Assembly (NCBI GenBank): GCA_902363835.1 | Contig: CABJBM010000025.1 | Coordinates: forward strand, 1-64,000 | DNA: 64,000 nt | Direction: 5' to 3' | Source: Lachnospiraceae bacterium | Lineage (GTDB): Bacteria; Bacillota; Clostridia; Lachnospirales; Lachnospiraceae | Shown: in pieces, positions 35,829 through 46,005 of the stretch | Layout: every line of letters starts with the position of its first letter | Position numbering within the stretch: the first letter of the stretch is position 1 | Notes under the pieces: generated by a model | Told to the model about the DNA's origin: nothing | The model's database searches: none | What the model saw: the letters and a program-made list of their open reading frames with translations, nothing else | Position numbers and translations under genes: made by a program

Positions 35829-36992
35829 TCATCCTCTCAAAATGCTTCTTTCTAAATCTTGAACAAATGTATTCTTCATTTCAGTCAATCGAGTTCTGCC
35901 ATATTCTTCACTTGCTCTTAATTCATCATATCTCTTTATATAAGAAATAGTATTATCCAATGCTTCCTGAGTACTTGCTTTTTTCCCATCAATAAAATAT
36001 GGATAGTTCAGGTCAGTATAAACTCCTTCAAACTTTCTTGAATATGCGAAAGGAATAACAGCGACGCCTGATGAGAATGCCGCAATGGAAGCATGCATTC
36101 TTGCAGCAATCAAAATATCTAAATTGGCAATGTAGTTCTTTGCATCCAAAGCTGTTTTAAATGAATTAGGAAATACGCAATCCGGGAACTCTTTAACCAG
36201 TTTTCTGATTGCTTTACTATCGTTCTCAAAAGACTCTAATCCTTCTCTTTCGTCACAAAGAACGTGCGGTACCAGAACTACTTCATAGTTCTTATTCTTT
36301 AAAAGTTTTGAAATCAATTGTCTACAGTAGCTACAATAGTCAACGTTCAATCCAAATCCATTAGCTTTTGTTTCACAATCATTCCATAACAGACCAGATA
36401 CATTTAATCCAACTCTAATCTTGTCACTCTTCTTCTCTTCCTTCTTATACGGAAGAGCAAATGCCAAATCCAGAGTATTAATCACATTATTCTTAATCTT
36501 CAACTCTTTCAGGTAATTAAATGACAAAGTATCTCTTGTGTATACTCGATCTGCATGCTTAATTACGTGCTTAGCCCACAACTTGGCCCATCCTGTTTTA
36601 AACGGCCCATACGTTTGCGGCATAAGAATAAATGGCACCTTGGAGTGTACCAAGAATGTTTTTACCAGAGTTGTTTCAGCAAACCATTTCTTGCCATAGA
36701 TATCAGCAAAACTATCTCCATGTGTTATATCAAGAACTGCATCACTGTCTTTTAATTGTTCTCTTACTGCTTTCCAGAAAGACGGCCTCTTAACTCTCAT
36801 TCGAATATTCACAAATTTGGTATCTGGATAAATCTTTGAGAATTCACCCATAGAATCGTGAATATTAATATTAACTATAGTTAAAGGTTTGAATCTTTCA
36901 ACTGAATTCAACATAGGCATTACTGCATAGCTTAACGCCTCACATCCCTTATTTGAAGATTCAAATTCAAATCCTACTAGTACAAATTTCAT
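35829..36992 (-). CDS. Polysaccharide pyruvyl transferase family protein (copy 1)
   Basis: PF04230-type transferase, 387 residues. Characterised members add pyruvate from phosphoenolpyruvate as a ketal to sugars of surface polymers, though some members do other reactions. Visible family features are GFEFESSNKGCEALSYAVM at the N-terminus, ITHGDSFADIYG, PQTYGPF near residue 130 and the C-terminal AARMHASIAAFSSGVAVIPF. RBS GAGGGTAGAGC lies before the ATG. It begins upstream of the first MenD-like enzyme, with 4 bases between them. Confidence 0.85.
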   Translation of the reverse strand: MKFVLVGFEFESSNKGCEALSYAVMPMLNSVERFKPLTIVNINIHDSMGEFSKIYPDTKFVNIRMRVKRPSFWKAVREQLKDSDAVLDITHGDSFADIYGKKWFAETTLVKTFLVHSKVPFILMPQTYGPFKTGWAKLWAKHVIKHADRVYTRDTLSFNYLKELKIKNNVINTLDLAFALPYKKEEKKSDKIRVGLNVSGLLWNDCETKANGFGLNVDYCSYCRQLISKLLKNKNYEVVLVPHVLCDEREGLESFENDSKAIRKLVKEFPDCVFPNSFKTALDAKNYIANLDILIAARMHASIAAFSSGVAVIPFAYSRKFEGVYTDLNYPYFIDGKKASTQEALDNTISYIKRYDELRASEEYGRTRLTEMKNTFVQDLERSILRG

Positions 36993-37010
36993 GCTCTACC
37001 CTCGCATTTA

Positions 37011-38414
37011 TCATTTTTTCTTTCTGGCCAAAAGTTCAACCAGCCTATTTTTATTAATAATCGCCATAATTAATACATATACAATAGCTCCGACCCATCT
37101 TACTAGCCACGAATCGACCAAAAGATAAAACAATACAGTTGCTATCAATACATGAAGCAACGACGGAATCATCGTGATTATTGGATATATATCCTTATTT
37201 AGTCTTTTAGCATATCTCGCATGCAATACCAATGCTACTATATAAGAAACCAATGTTGTGTATGCCGCGGCAACATAACCGAACTTAGGTATAAAGATAA
37301 AGTTCAATCCAATGTTTGTAATTGCAGCAATTACAGTATTAATTGTAATGTACGGACTCTTCTTATGAAAATGTTCAACATTTGCATATAATGTATATAA
37401 GAAGATCATATAGTTTGCTAATACAACAGGAGGAATAATAGAAATACCCTCCCAATATGGTTTTGAAGCCAGTATTTTTACTATTTCCGGCCCAACCAGA
37501 ATCAAACCAACCATGACGTAAGTCATAAAGTGAATATAATCAAGTGACAGCTTATTTATCTCCTCAACTTTATTCTCTTTGTACTTGTTGGTAAACCACG
37601 GTACCCATACACCTTCTAATGAAGTAGTAATGACTGTCGCAAGCATACTGAAATTATAAATCAAACTGTAAATTCCGGTTTGTGACGCATCAGCCAGCGC
37701 GGTAATCATGGTTCGATCTAACTGCGATAAAATATTTAAGGCTATACCATGCAAAACAAGAGGCATAGATATCGCCAATCCGTATTTTAGATATTTTGTG
37801 CTATGAAACCTTCTACTCCTGCGATAAACGAGAAGTACAATTAATATACCAAACCCGATATTCACTATAGCAGTAGGAACAATTCTACCGAGGTACAGAT
37901 TTGTTTTCAACACAAAAACGATTGTCAGAACAGATAAAATAACCGATATCAAATTTGGCAAAACCATGAGTGCTGTTCGAAACTTGTATCTATACTGCAT
38001 CATAAGATACATAGAATAATTTTGAACAAGCGCTGCTGCCAAGCCTTGTAAAAGACAAAGTATAATCAGTGTTCCGCCTAAACTGATCTTAACAAAATTA
38101 ATGACTACCATGGCAATTAGGCAAAGTACAATTCCACTCTCTATAGTGAAAGTTGTAGTCGTTGCCATAAAATCGTCAATTTCGTCTTTATAATCAATAA
38201 ATGCTGCACGAATTCCCATGTGTAAGGCAAATCCAATGACCATAGAAAGAATCGTTATCCATGAATTATAAGTAGTAATGATACCATAGTCAGTTGTTGA
38301 TAAAATCCTTGTAAAAATGGGAACCGTAATAAACGCCATACCCTTGTTAAAGAGATTACCTATCAAGTAGTATGTGCTTATTTTCTTATAATTTATACTC
38401 CTTTGAGACGTCAT
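37011..38414 (-). CDS. wzx: Oligosaccharide flippase (Wzx-like)
   Basis: MATE/MOP-superfamily membrane protein, about 467 residues with 12-14 predicted membrane segments, that would move the lipid-linked repeat unit across the membrane. It has the Polysacc_synt N-terminus (STYYLIGNLFNKGMAFITVP) and FTRILSTTDYGI. The ATG at 38414 has GGAGG 6 bases upstream; the TTG-started 38441 alternative runs through that RBS. It lies next to the polymerase, as in Wzx/Wzy-dependent loci. Confidence 0.9.
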   Translation of the reverse strand: MTSQRSINYKKISTYYLIGNLFNKGMAFITVPIFTRILSTTDYGIITTYNSWITILSMVIGFALHMGIRAAFIDYKDEIDDFMATTTTFTIESGIVLCLIAMVVINFVKISLGGTLIILCLLQGLAAALVQNYSMYLMMQYRYKFRTALMVLPNLISVILSVLTIVFVLKTNLYLGRIVPTAIVNIGFGILIVLLVYRRSRRFHSTKYLKYGLAISMPLVLHGIALNILSQLDRTMITALADASQTGIYSLIYNFSMLATVITTSLEGVWVPWFTNKYKENKVEEINKLSLDYIHFMTYVMVGLILVGPEIVKILASKPYWEGISIIPPVVLANYMIFLYTLYANVEHFHKKSPYITINTVIAAITNIGLNFIFIPKFGYVAAAYTTLVSYIVALVLHARYAKRLNKDIYPIITMIPSLLHVLIATVLFYLLVDSWLVRWVGAIVYVLIMAIINKNRLVELLARKKK

Positions 38415-38449
38415 CAAACTCCTCCATGTCATTAAATACAACTGAGTTC

Positions 38450-39751
38450 TTATGACTCGAATGAATTGTATTTACTATATGAAATAAACAAGCACGATAA
38501 GATCATATATATTCTGATAGTGTCTGTTTGGTTTACCGTAATTAATGCCAGAAAGTAGAACACAAATACTATCAAGCATACTTTATTGAAACTTATTTTT
38601 CCTTCCCAGGTCGCTTTTCTATCGCGTAACTTATAAGCATATTTTATCTGTACAATATTTCGTAATTCTTCAAGAAATACCGCAAGGGTTCCGTATCGAA
38701 ACAAAGTCAATAAAGGCTGTACTTCGATAGATGTCTTCTCAAACTTATTTCCAGCAGAGTTTGTTAAGAATACATTAGTTAATGTAGTTGAGGGGCCATG
38801 ACCAAATAACCAATGTCCTTTCATTTGTTCAAATACAATTCCCCACAATTCGAATCTATTTGCAACTCCAGACGTATCCCAACGATATCCCAATGCTCTC
38901 AATTGCTGAGCATAGTTATCACTAAAGACAGCCAAAACTAAAACTGTTGCTTCTGATATCATTTTTCCGATTTGAGGAAATGCTACTGAAACAATATCTA
39001 TTGCAAACACAGCTAGTACTGAATACATCAGCATTTTCCTCACAAAACTACGATATCCACACAACCAAAGAAGAATGATCTGACTCAGGATAATCAGAAT
39101 TATAGAAGATCTAGAGAACGTACATACTGACGAAATAAATATAACGATATATGCCACTATAAAATAAAGTCTCTTTTTTGTTTCCGGCAAGGACAATCTG
39201 TAGAAAACAAACGCCATAATGAACATGCAATATAAACTGTATGTTATTGGATGCGCTGTAAAACTATAAATTCTGGTATGTCCAAGTCTTGCGCCAGTAT
39301 CATAGAAGTAGTTATCAGTATTAAGAAACTCAAAAACATTGATGGCAGTTACTTCTTCAAAGATTCCAAGTATTGCCACAATAAACGAGATGAATATTAA
39401 TGCGTCTATCATTCTAACGAGTCGTTCTTTAGTGTTGACCTCTTTGATTAAAAAAGGAAAAATGATCACCCACGGTATGATATATGTAATAACGCCATAA
39501 CTACTTTTGTATAACAGGGAAATCAATCCCATCACAATCGCCCATATGTATGTTATATACAAGAGTCTATCGATTCCAGTTCTATTAACCTTGGGAAATT
39601 TGAAGTAGCCAAAGAACAATAATAAAGCAGTTGCTACGAACATTAGCAGTATCTGGGCTTTTGTACCCAAAAGACTGAAATATGACGGAGTAATTGTATA
39701 AAGCACCGAAAATAGAAGTAAAATATTGAATTTAATTTTGTTCTCTCTCAT
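38450..39751 (-). CDS. wzy: O-antigen polymerase/ligase-like membrane protein (Wzy)
   Basis: 433 residues, 10-12 membrane segments and one large outer loop (about 250-350) carrying RWDTSGVANRFELWGIV and GHWLFGHGPST, the pattern of the Wzy_C/O-antigen ligase family. In a locus with a flippase, glycosyltransferases and a Wzz-like CpsC, it is best read as the repeat-unit polymerase. RBS GGTAGAAGGAAA precedes the ATG. Confidence 0.85.
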   Translation of the reverse strand: MRENKIKFNILLLFSVLYTITPSYFSLLGTKAQILLMFVATALLLFFGYFKFPKVNRTGIDRLLYITYIWAIVMGLISLLYKSSYGVITYIIPWVIIFPFLIKEVNTKERLVRMIDALIFISFIVAILGIFEEVTAINVFEFLNTDNYFYDTGARLGHTRIYSFTAHPITYSLYCMFIMAFVFYRLSLPETKKRLYFIVAYIVIFISSVCTFSRSSIILIILSQIILLWLCGYRSFVRKMLMYSVLAVFAIDIVSVAFPQIGKMISEATVLVLAVFSDNYAQQLRALGYRWDTSGVANRFELWGIVFEQMKGHWLFGHGPSTTLTNVFLTNSAGNKFEKTSIEVQPLLTLFRYGTLAVFLEELRNIVQIKYAYKLRDRKATWEGKISFNKVCLIVFVFYFLALITVNQTDTIRIYMILSCLFISYSKYNSFES

Positions 39752-39789
39752 TTTCCTTCTACCTCCAAACCGCGTCTATTTATCATCAC

Positions 39790-40875
39790 TTACCTATTAG
39801 CCTCCCTTTTCTTCCAATCACGAATCCACTCGAGATATTTATGGCCCAGTTCCTTTGTTGGTTCAAGCATCATGCCCTCACACCATTCATTCCATGCATT
39901 AATAATGATGAAATCGCTGTTCCTATAGTAATCCATATATTCATCAAAACACTTCTGGCTAATAGGCTCAATAATATGACCTTTATTCCCGTGTCTTGGT
40001 GTATTGTCCCACTCAAAGAAGATGCCCGGTATTACTCTATCAGCTTTTGATGATTTATGTTTCATCACACCCCGGAGCAACGTGTCACCATCATATCTCT
40101 GAATGATCCTAATAATACCCTTTTGGTTAAGATGGTATTTCACCTTATCCAGAAAAACAGCAACTTTAGACTTATTATGATTGAATAATGATCTGCCGAT
40201 TAATGGCTCAGTTAAATAAATCTTTTCAGTTGCAACCGATTTTTGAGCGACTACTTTCTCGTATTGATTATCGGCCAATGTGAAACATTCTTCTATCAGA
40301 TATAAACCAGCAAAACCCGCATCTACACACCACTCGTTAAAACATTTAAACATTTCGTTTTTCTCAGGGAAACTTGAATCATAAATTATGAACAGTGGCT
40401 TATTATCAATTTTAATGTATCTATCATCTTGGAAAAAAGGTAACAAATAATCAAAGTGTTTTCTCCAATCATTAATGTCACCATAAGTCTGATCCATTAA
40501 TACTTCTTTAGAGCCTTTCCAGGATCTGTTCCAGGTATGATTAGCCCAGTTGAAGAAGAATGGCTGATTGATATCTTTCCACTGAAGCAAATTCTCAGAA
40601 GGTTTCTCCAATATTAGTTTTCCATTGAAATAGTAATGGTAGTAGATAAGGCCATCTACACCGTATTCATGCATTAGATTAGTTTGCCAAATCACGGTAT
40701 CTTTATCAAGCAAATTGTAGTAATAGTCATTCAATGGCTGTCTAGGCTGCATGTGCCCCTGATAAAGTGGAGTAGCCTTCTTAACATTTACCCATTCAGT
40801 AAATCCCTCACCCCACCACTCGTTATTCTCTTTAGTCTCATGGAATTGAGGCAGATACAATGCATATACTTTCAT
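39790..40875 (-). CDS. WbsX-like glycosyl transferase/GH99-like protein
   Basis: 361 residues of the Glyco_transf_WbsX family. It starts VYALYLPQFHETKENNEWWG, then GFTEWVNVKKATPLYQGH and PRQPLNDYYYNL, all hallmark segments, and ends with NAWNEWCEGMMLEP. The fold is that of GH99 endo-mannosidases, but members occur in O-antigen and capsule loci, where they are presumed glycosyltransferases. The acceptor cannot be told. Confidence 0.88.
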   Translation of the reverse strand: MKVYALYLPQFHETKENNEWWGEGFTEWVNVKKATPLYQGHMQPRQPLNDYYYNLLDKDTVIWQTNLMHEYGVDGLIYYHYYFNGKLILEKPSENLLQWKDINQPFFFNWANHTWNRSWKGSKEVLMDQTYGDINDWRKHFDYLLPFFQDDRYIKIDNKPLFIIYDSSFPEKNEMFKCFNEWCVDAGFAGLYLIEECFTLADNQYEKVVAQKSVATEKIYLTEPLIGRSLFNHNKSKVAVFLDKVKYHLNQKGIIRIIQRYDGDTLLRGVMKHKSSKADRVIPGIFFEWDNTPRHGNKGHIIEPISQKCFDEYMDYYRNSDFIIINAWNEWCEGMMLEPTKELGHKYLEWIRDWKKREANR

Positions 40876-40886
40876 AAAACTATCTC

Positions 40887-41981
40887 CTAGTTCCGTTCCA
40901 GAATATCTGCAATTCTCTCACATGCATGACCATCACCGTATGGATTAGCCGCATGAGCTATTTTTGCATATTCTTCTTCATCATCAAGTAATTTTGTAAA
41001 CCATTCGTAGATAGTCACTTCATTTGTTCCTACAAGCTTCAATGTGCCTGCATCAACGCCTTCTGGTCTCTCCGTTGTATCTCTCATAACTAAAACCGGT
41101 TTTCCATAAGAAGGACACTCTTCCTGGATTCCACCAGAGTCGGTCAGACACAGATGGCATCTTGCCTCAAAATTGTGGCAATCAAATACTTCGATCGGCT
41201 CAATAATATGGATCTGCTTACAATCACCAAGCTCCTCCTCAGCCGCTTTACGAACGACAGGATTCATATGGATCGGATAAATGGCCTTTACATCAGGATG
41301 CTCATCAAGCACACGACGGATTGCACGGAACATATTATGCATCGGCTCGCCATGATTCTCTCTTCTATGAGCAGTAATAAAAATCATTCTACCATCGCCA
41401 ACCCAATCCAACTCCGGATGATGATAATCTTCAACAACAGTATGCTGCATAGCATCAATAACCGTGTTACCAGTTACATAAATACTATCTGGATTCTTTC
41501 CCTCATCAAGAAGATGCTTTTTGGCAAGTTCAGTAGGAGCAAAATTATATTTACTGATGATACCTACAGCCTGACGATTGAACTCTTCAGGATAGGGGGA
41601 GTAGATATTATATGTACGAAGTCCAGCCTCTACGTGTCCAACCGGTATCTGAAGATAGAAACAAGCAAGCGCCGTTACGAAAGTTGTAGATGTATCTCCA
41701 TGTACAAGGCACACATCTGGCTTTACCTCTTCGAGGACAGCTTTGATCTTTTCCAGAATTCCAGTAGTGATATCAAAGAGGGTCTGCCTACTTTTCATAA
41801 TAGAAAGATCATAATCCGGCACGACATGGAATGTCTCAAGGACTTGATCTAACATCTGTCTATGCTGACCAGTAACACATACAATTGTCTCGATGGTTTC
41901 TCTTTTTTTCAGTTCATTTACTAATGGGCACATTTTGATTGCTTCAGGTCTGGTGCCAAAGACCAACATTACTTTCTTCAT
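40887..41981 (-). CDS. wecB: UDP-N-acetylglucosamine 2-epimerase (non-hydrolysing)
   Basis: Interconverts UDP-GlcNAc and UDP-ManNAc, giving ManNAc units to the polymer. Signatures are VFGTRPEAIKMCPLV, VHGDTSTTFVTALACFY, GHVEAGLRTY, ITAHRRENHGEPM and TDSGGIQEECPSYGKPVLV. The start at 41981 (364 residues) follows GAGGTTTTAGT; an upstream in-frame ATG gives a non-conserved extension. No ManNAc dehydrogenase is seen in the window. Confidence 0.94.
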   Translation of the reverse strand: MKKVMLVFGTRPEAIKMCPLVNELKKRETIETIVCVTGQHRQMLDQVLETFHVVPDYDLSIMKSRQTLFDITTGILEKIKAVLEEVKPDVCLVHGDTSTTFVTALACFYLQIPVGHVEAGLRTYNIYSPYPEEFNRQAVGIISKYNFAPTELAKKHLLDEGKNPDSIYVTGNTVIDAMQHTVVEDYHHPELDWVGDGRMIFITAHRRENHGEPMHNMFRAIRRVLDEHPDVKAIYPIHMNPVVRKAAEEELGDCKQIHIIEPIEVFDCHNFEARCHLCLTDSGGIQEECPSYGKPVLVMRDTTERPEGVDAGTLKLVGTNEVTIYEWFTKLLDDEEEYAKIAHAANPYGDGHACERIADILERN

Positions 41982-42009
41982 ACTAAAACCTCGCCAATTA
42001 TCACTCATA

Positions 42010-43005
42010 TTAATTCTTTGGTAAAACCTTCATCATTCTTGAAATATGCGTTTCACTATCGTAATGTTCTGTATACACATTTTGATACTCATTAAGGATT
42101 TTCTCCGGATCTACCTTTTTATCCATCATTGAATAAATCGGTTTAAGATCATTAATGCCATGAAGCTTAACAACATATTCAGACGATTTGATATTCTCTA
42201 AAAGACCTTCTAAGCAATCATTTAGAATAGGGATTACACCATTGCCCATGTACGTAATTAATTTTGTTGGGGTTGCCACCCTATTCAACTCTAAATCTTC
42301 ACGTACAATAAACCCGTACTTAGCTCCTTTAAGCTTTTCAGGAAGTTGATCAACGGGGACAAAATCAATCTCATAGTTTTGTATCCCATGTTTCTCCAGC
42401 ATTTCTACAGCAAGTTTTCGATCTTTTACCAGAAGAAGAAGCTTTGTATTTTTCTTTGTATCCTCGATTTCCTTATAAATGCTTAATGTTTCATCTATGC
42501 ACTGCCAAACATTGAGTCCGCCAGCATAACAAAATACCTCTGTATCATATTTGCCCGGATAACGGAAACTCTCTTCATGGATTGCATCATTATTACAAGG
42601 CATTATATAACAATTGTTGATTGAGATATGATATTTATTTTCATAATGCTTTTTCATTCGATTGGAAACCATTACGAAGAAGTGAGAATTTTTACATGTA
42701 TTTTTAATAATAATTCTCTCTATAAAGTTATAAAAGACTTCTCTTAAATGACTATGATATAGAGCAAAATTCTCTTCCGTCAGGATACCTTGCACCCAAT
42801 ACACGTAATGCCTTCTTTCAAAAATCATTTTTAAAACTTCCTTGTATCGAGTTACAACTATAATATCTTCTTTTTGAGGCGAACATTCTTCCCAGGATTT
42901 GAAATATCTAACTTCCTCGCCTAATCTTTTGTATGCTTCTCCAATAGTCTCTAGATAATAATCTGTAACCTCTGGATTAATCGTCTGTTTTTTTAGCCAA
43001 ATCAT
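42010..43005 (-). CDS. Putative GT-B glycosyltransferase, family unassigned
   Basis: 331 residues. The C-terminal half looks like a GT-B nucleotide-sugar domain: FCYAGGLNVWQCIDETL (near residue 180), TKLLLLVKDRK, FVPVDQLPEKLKGAKYGFIV and ATPTKLITYMGNGVIPIL, where family 4 enzymes have a Glu-rich loop. The N-terminus (WLKKQTINPEVTDYYLETIG) does not match a named family. Position between wecB and a GT4 gene supports a sugar transfer role. Confidence 0.65.
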   Translation of the reverse strand: MIWLKKQTINPEVTDYYLETIGEAYKRLGEEVRYFKSWEECSPQKEDIIVVTRYKEVLKMIFERRHYVYWVQGILTEENFALYHSHLREVFYNFIERIIIKNTCKNSHFFVMVSNRMKKHYENKYHISINNCYIMPCNNDAIHEESFRYPGKYDTEVFCYAGGLNVWQCIDETLSIYKEIEDTKKNTKLLLLVKDRKLAVEMLEKHGIQNYEIDFVPVDQLPEKLKGAKYGFIVREDLELNRVATPTKLITYMGNGVIPILNDCLEGLLENIKSSEYVVKLHGINDLKPIYSMMDKKVDPEKILNEYQNVYTEHYDSETHISRMMKVLPKN

Positions 43006-43097
43006 AAATCTTCCTCCACATATTAAGCGAGTTAGAGATTAATTATTTCAATAAAAGAAGAATTCAGGTGAGACTTTAACTCGCCAGAATCATCCAT

Positions 43098-44213
43098 TTA
43101 TGAGAATAAACCTTTATATTTCTCATAAAAATCAGCAATTCTTTCTGCTACAATTTTTATATTATAAATACTTTCTATCGCTTTTCTGTTAGCTTGGAAT
43201 CGATCCAACTTTTTGAACGAATCTATATGAGACACAATGTAGCTTGCCCAAACATCTGAATCCTTATTGTCTAAATACACCACATTATCAGTAACTTCCA
43301 CTTGCTTAGAAATATTATCTGCTAGCAAGGTCATCAACCCACTGGCCTGTGATTCAACTGCAGTTAATGGTAATCCTTCAAACAAAGAAGGTAAACAGAA
43401 AACATCCATTGCTGAGTAATAATCTTCAACATTAGAATGTGCTCCAGCAAAAACTACAGAATCCTTTAATTGCTTTGCTTCTACGTAGTTGATCAAGTCA
43501 TCGTGGAGTTCACCAGTGCCAATAATCAAAAGAACTACATCTTTGTTAATCTGATGTACTTTCTTAAAGACATCAATCAGGAATTTCTGATTCTTTTGAA
43601 CATTCAATCTACCAACATTTCCAATAACAAGTGCCTTTTCACTTATTTGGTACTCTTTTCGTATCTCTAAACCTTTAGCTGAACAGTGCTGAAATCTCTC
43701 GATGTCTATTCCATTAGGGATAAACTCAAAATTTTTTTTCCCATATAGAAACTTTCCTGCTTCATTCGAACATGCAAATCTTATATTGCATACGTACTTA
43801 TAAGGAAAAATAAACAGTTTCTTTATTGCCCCTTTTTTGCCAACACCGGCAGTACTATTATGACTATGCCCAATTCGCACGCTAATCCCATTCTTCTTCG
43901 CCACCAACAAATGAACAAAACCCATTCCATTCCAATGGCAATGAACTACTTTGTATTCTTTATGGTCTTTATAGAATTGATCCAGCTGTTTTATGAATTT
44001 AATTAAATTGTTGTCATCTCTAAAAGGTAGGCGATAAATCTTTCCTCCAAGTTCTTCAATATCTTTATCGAAGAAGCTTTCACCTGAATAATGCTCAATA
44101 AAGTCAAACTGGATTTTGCTTCTATCTATATTTCTATAGACGTTCATTATAAAATTTTCTACACCGCCTGATCTCATATCGGGTACAATCTGTAGTATTC
44201 TCATTTTTCCCAT
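43098..44213 (-). CDS. Glycosyltransferase family 4
   Basis: 371-residue retaining GT-B enzyme. The N-terminal acceptor domain has IVPDMRSGGVENFIMNVYRN with the glycine loop, and IGHSHNSTAG. The C-terminal donor domain has IGNVGRLNVQKNQKFLIDVF and the E-x7-E motif in SLFEGLPLTAVESQASG (near residue 295). Likely adds a hexose or amino sugar to the growing repeat unit. Begins 14 bases after the second MenD-like gene. Confidence 0.9.
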   Translation of the reverse strand: MGKMRILQIVPDMRSGGVENFIMNVYRNIDRSKIQFDFIEHYSGESFFDKDIEELGGKIYRLPFRDDNNLIKFIKQLDQFYKDHKEYKVVHCHWNGMGFVHLLVAKKNGISVRIGHSHNSTAGVGKKGAIKKLFIFPYKYVCNIRFACSNEAGKFLYGKKNFEFIPNGIDIERFQHCSAKGLEIRKEYQISEKALVIGNVGRLNVQKNQKFLIDVFKKVHQINKDVVLLIIGTGELHDDLINYVEAKQLKDSVVFAGAHSNVEDYYSAMDVFCLPSLFEGLPLTAVESQASGLMTLLADNISKQVEVTDNVVYLDNKDSDVWASYIVSHIDSFKKLDRFQANRKAIESIYNIKIVAERIADFYEKYKGLFS

Positions 44214-44227
44214 AACTCATCTCTCAA

Positions 44228-45991
44228 CTATTTATTCTGTATAATATCTAATATTTTCTTAGCCTTTTCTTGACCTATTGTTGTCTTTACAAATGACTTA
44301 AGTTTCTTCGTCGCTTCACCCTTTGCACTGATAGGTCTACTGTGATCATATACATCGTATATAGTCTGTGCATCAGTGCGCATTTCTGTAAACACTTCAA
44401 AGAGTACCGGTCCCTTGCCAGAAACAAATCGCTCAAGATTTTGATCGAATTCCATCTTGTTTCTACAAGAAAGATATTCGATTCCATTTTCTCGAACCCA
44501 TCCTTCAGCTTTAATATTGTGTCTTGCAGAAGTGTGACGGTCACTATCTTCATCTATCCATGTTTTGTTGTAATAAAATTCAGCAGCGCCAGAATTATTT
44601 AATAACAAGATGTGCACGTTATCGCCCAAAGAATTAATCCTAATCGAATTCATGTCATAGAAAAATGACAAGTCACCAATAATCAAGTATGACTGTTTAT
44701 TCGGTGAAGCAACACTTTGTCCAATGAATGATGACATACAACCATCGATACCATATGTACCAATATTAGAATATGTTTTGATGCCACTTTTCAGTTTGAA
44801 GAAGTTTGAAATTCTGATGCTGTCGTTAATACTCAAGTGTAAAATTGAATTTTCTGGAATTGATTCAACCACACCCTTAATTGCATACACATTGGAGTAA
44901 AGCAATTCAGGTATTACTGCATTTTGATTATATGCACGCAATTCCTGGTAGTATTTCATGTCATTTTTGCTAGTTGATTTGCTATTAACTCGCTCGAAAA
45001 AGAGTTCAGGTCTGCATTCAAAGATAGTAGTCAGTCCCTTGAACAAATCACATACATCCCCACGCTCAGAAATAGACCAATGCTCGAGTTTTGTATGATT
45101 TTTACGCAAATGGCCTTTCAAACCTGAAAATACCTGTCCGCCAAAGGAAATAATCAAATCCGGTATTAATTCATGGAATTTTTCTGCGGTAATGTAGTTC
45201 TCATCAAATGTCATAATAGTGTTGATACCAAAATCAACATCAACATTTGACATATGATCCACAACAACTGCGGAATTATACTTTTTAAAGAACGTCTTTA
45301 TCGATTCCTGTAATTCATTACTTACATAACTATTTTGTCCACAAATAAGCATGATTCTCTTAAACTGGTGAAGCCTTTTTATTTTTTCACTCCACTGTTT
45401 CAAATCACTAATTTCAACTCTTGTAATTCTATTTATATCTGGCAGTTCTTTGACATTAAATGTTCTATTATATGAGTTCATTGGAACATTGATATGAACA
45501 GGACCTGTCAAACCATTATGATTCAACTCTAAAAAAGCTTCATTCAATAGTCGAACACAATATCCCTCATCCTCCTTATTATTTATAATTGGAAGATTTA
45601 CAGATTTTCTAACATGTCTTTCAAACATATTAACCTGGTCAATCATCTGGTCTTCTCTCTGTCCTAACATATGAGGATCTCGATCGCTTGTGAGGATAAT
45701 CATTGGTACATTCTGGTAGAATGCTTCTGCAACAGGAGGATAATAATTACATGATGCAGTTGAAGCAGTACAGGAAATTAAAACAGGTTTATTTTTTTCC
45801 TGGGACAATCCCAAAGCAAAATACCCTGCACTACGTTCGTCAACTACCGAATAGCAATTAAAAAAACTGTCTTTTTCAACAGAATGTACAAATGGTACAT
45901 TTCTAGATCCCGCTGATAAAATCATATCTTGAATACCGTATTTTTTCAGCATCGCAATTACGAGCTGATAAGCTTTCATCTCTGTATACAT
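44228..45991 (-). CDS. MenD-like thiamine diphosphate-dependent enzyme (copy 2)
   Basis: 587 residues with the same three-domain ThDP fold as the 34079-35824 protein but clearly diverged from it. ILSAGSRNVPFV, catalytic YSVVDERSAGYFALGLS (near residue 55), STASCNYYPPVAEAFY and EDQMIDQVNMF sit close to true MenD. The C-terminal ThDP/Mg site is IIGDLSFFYDMNS followed by LLLNNSGAAEF. In SNIGTYGIDG an Ile replaces the Arg usual in MenD. Both copies end in a basic helix absent from most MenD proteins. It follows an SDR gene and a pyruvyltransferase gene. A polysaccharide role, rather than menaquinone, is inferred from context. Confidence 0.82.
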   Translation of the reverse strand: MYTEMKAYQLVIAMLKKYGIQDMILSAGSRNVPFVHSVEKDSFFNCYSVVDERSAGYFALGLSQEKNKPVLISCTASTASCNYYPPVAEAFYQNVPMIILTSDRDPHMLGQREDQMIDQVNMFERHVRKSVNLPIINNKEDEGYCVRLLNEAFLELNHNGLTGPVHINVPMNSYNRTFNVKELPDINRITRVEISDLKQWSEKIKRLHQFKRIMLICGQNSYVSNELQESIKTFFKKYNSAVVVDHMSNVDVDFGINTIMTFDENYITAEKFHELIPDLIISFGGQVFSGLKGHLRKNHTKLEHWSISERGDVCDLFKGLTTIFECRPELFFERVNSKSTSKNDMKYYQELRAYNQNAVIPELLYSNVYAIKGVVESIPENSILHLSINDSIRISNFFKLKSGIKTYSNIGTYGIDGCMSSFIGQSVASPNKQSYLIIGDLSFFYDMNSIRINSLGDNVHILLLNNSGAAEFYYNKTWIDEDSDRHTSARHNIKAEGWVRENGIEYLSCRNKMEFDQNLERFVSGKGPVLFEVFTEMRTDAQTIYDVYDHSRPISAKGEATKKLKSFVKTTIGQEKAKKILDIIQNK

Positions 45992-46005
45992 TTATTCCAC
46001 CCTTT

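Noticed and set aside
34079..45991. MenD-like genes as menaquinone biosynthesis
   Set aside because: No menF, menH, menC, menE or menB nearby; two diverged copies sit inside a polysaccharide operon.
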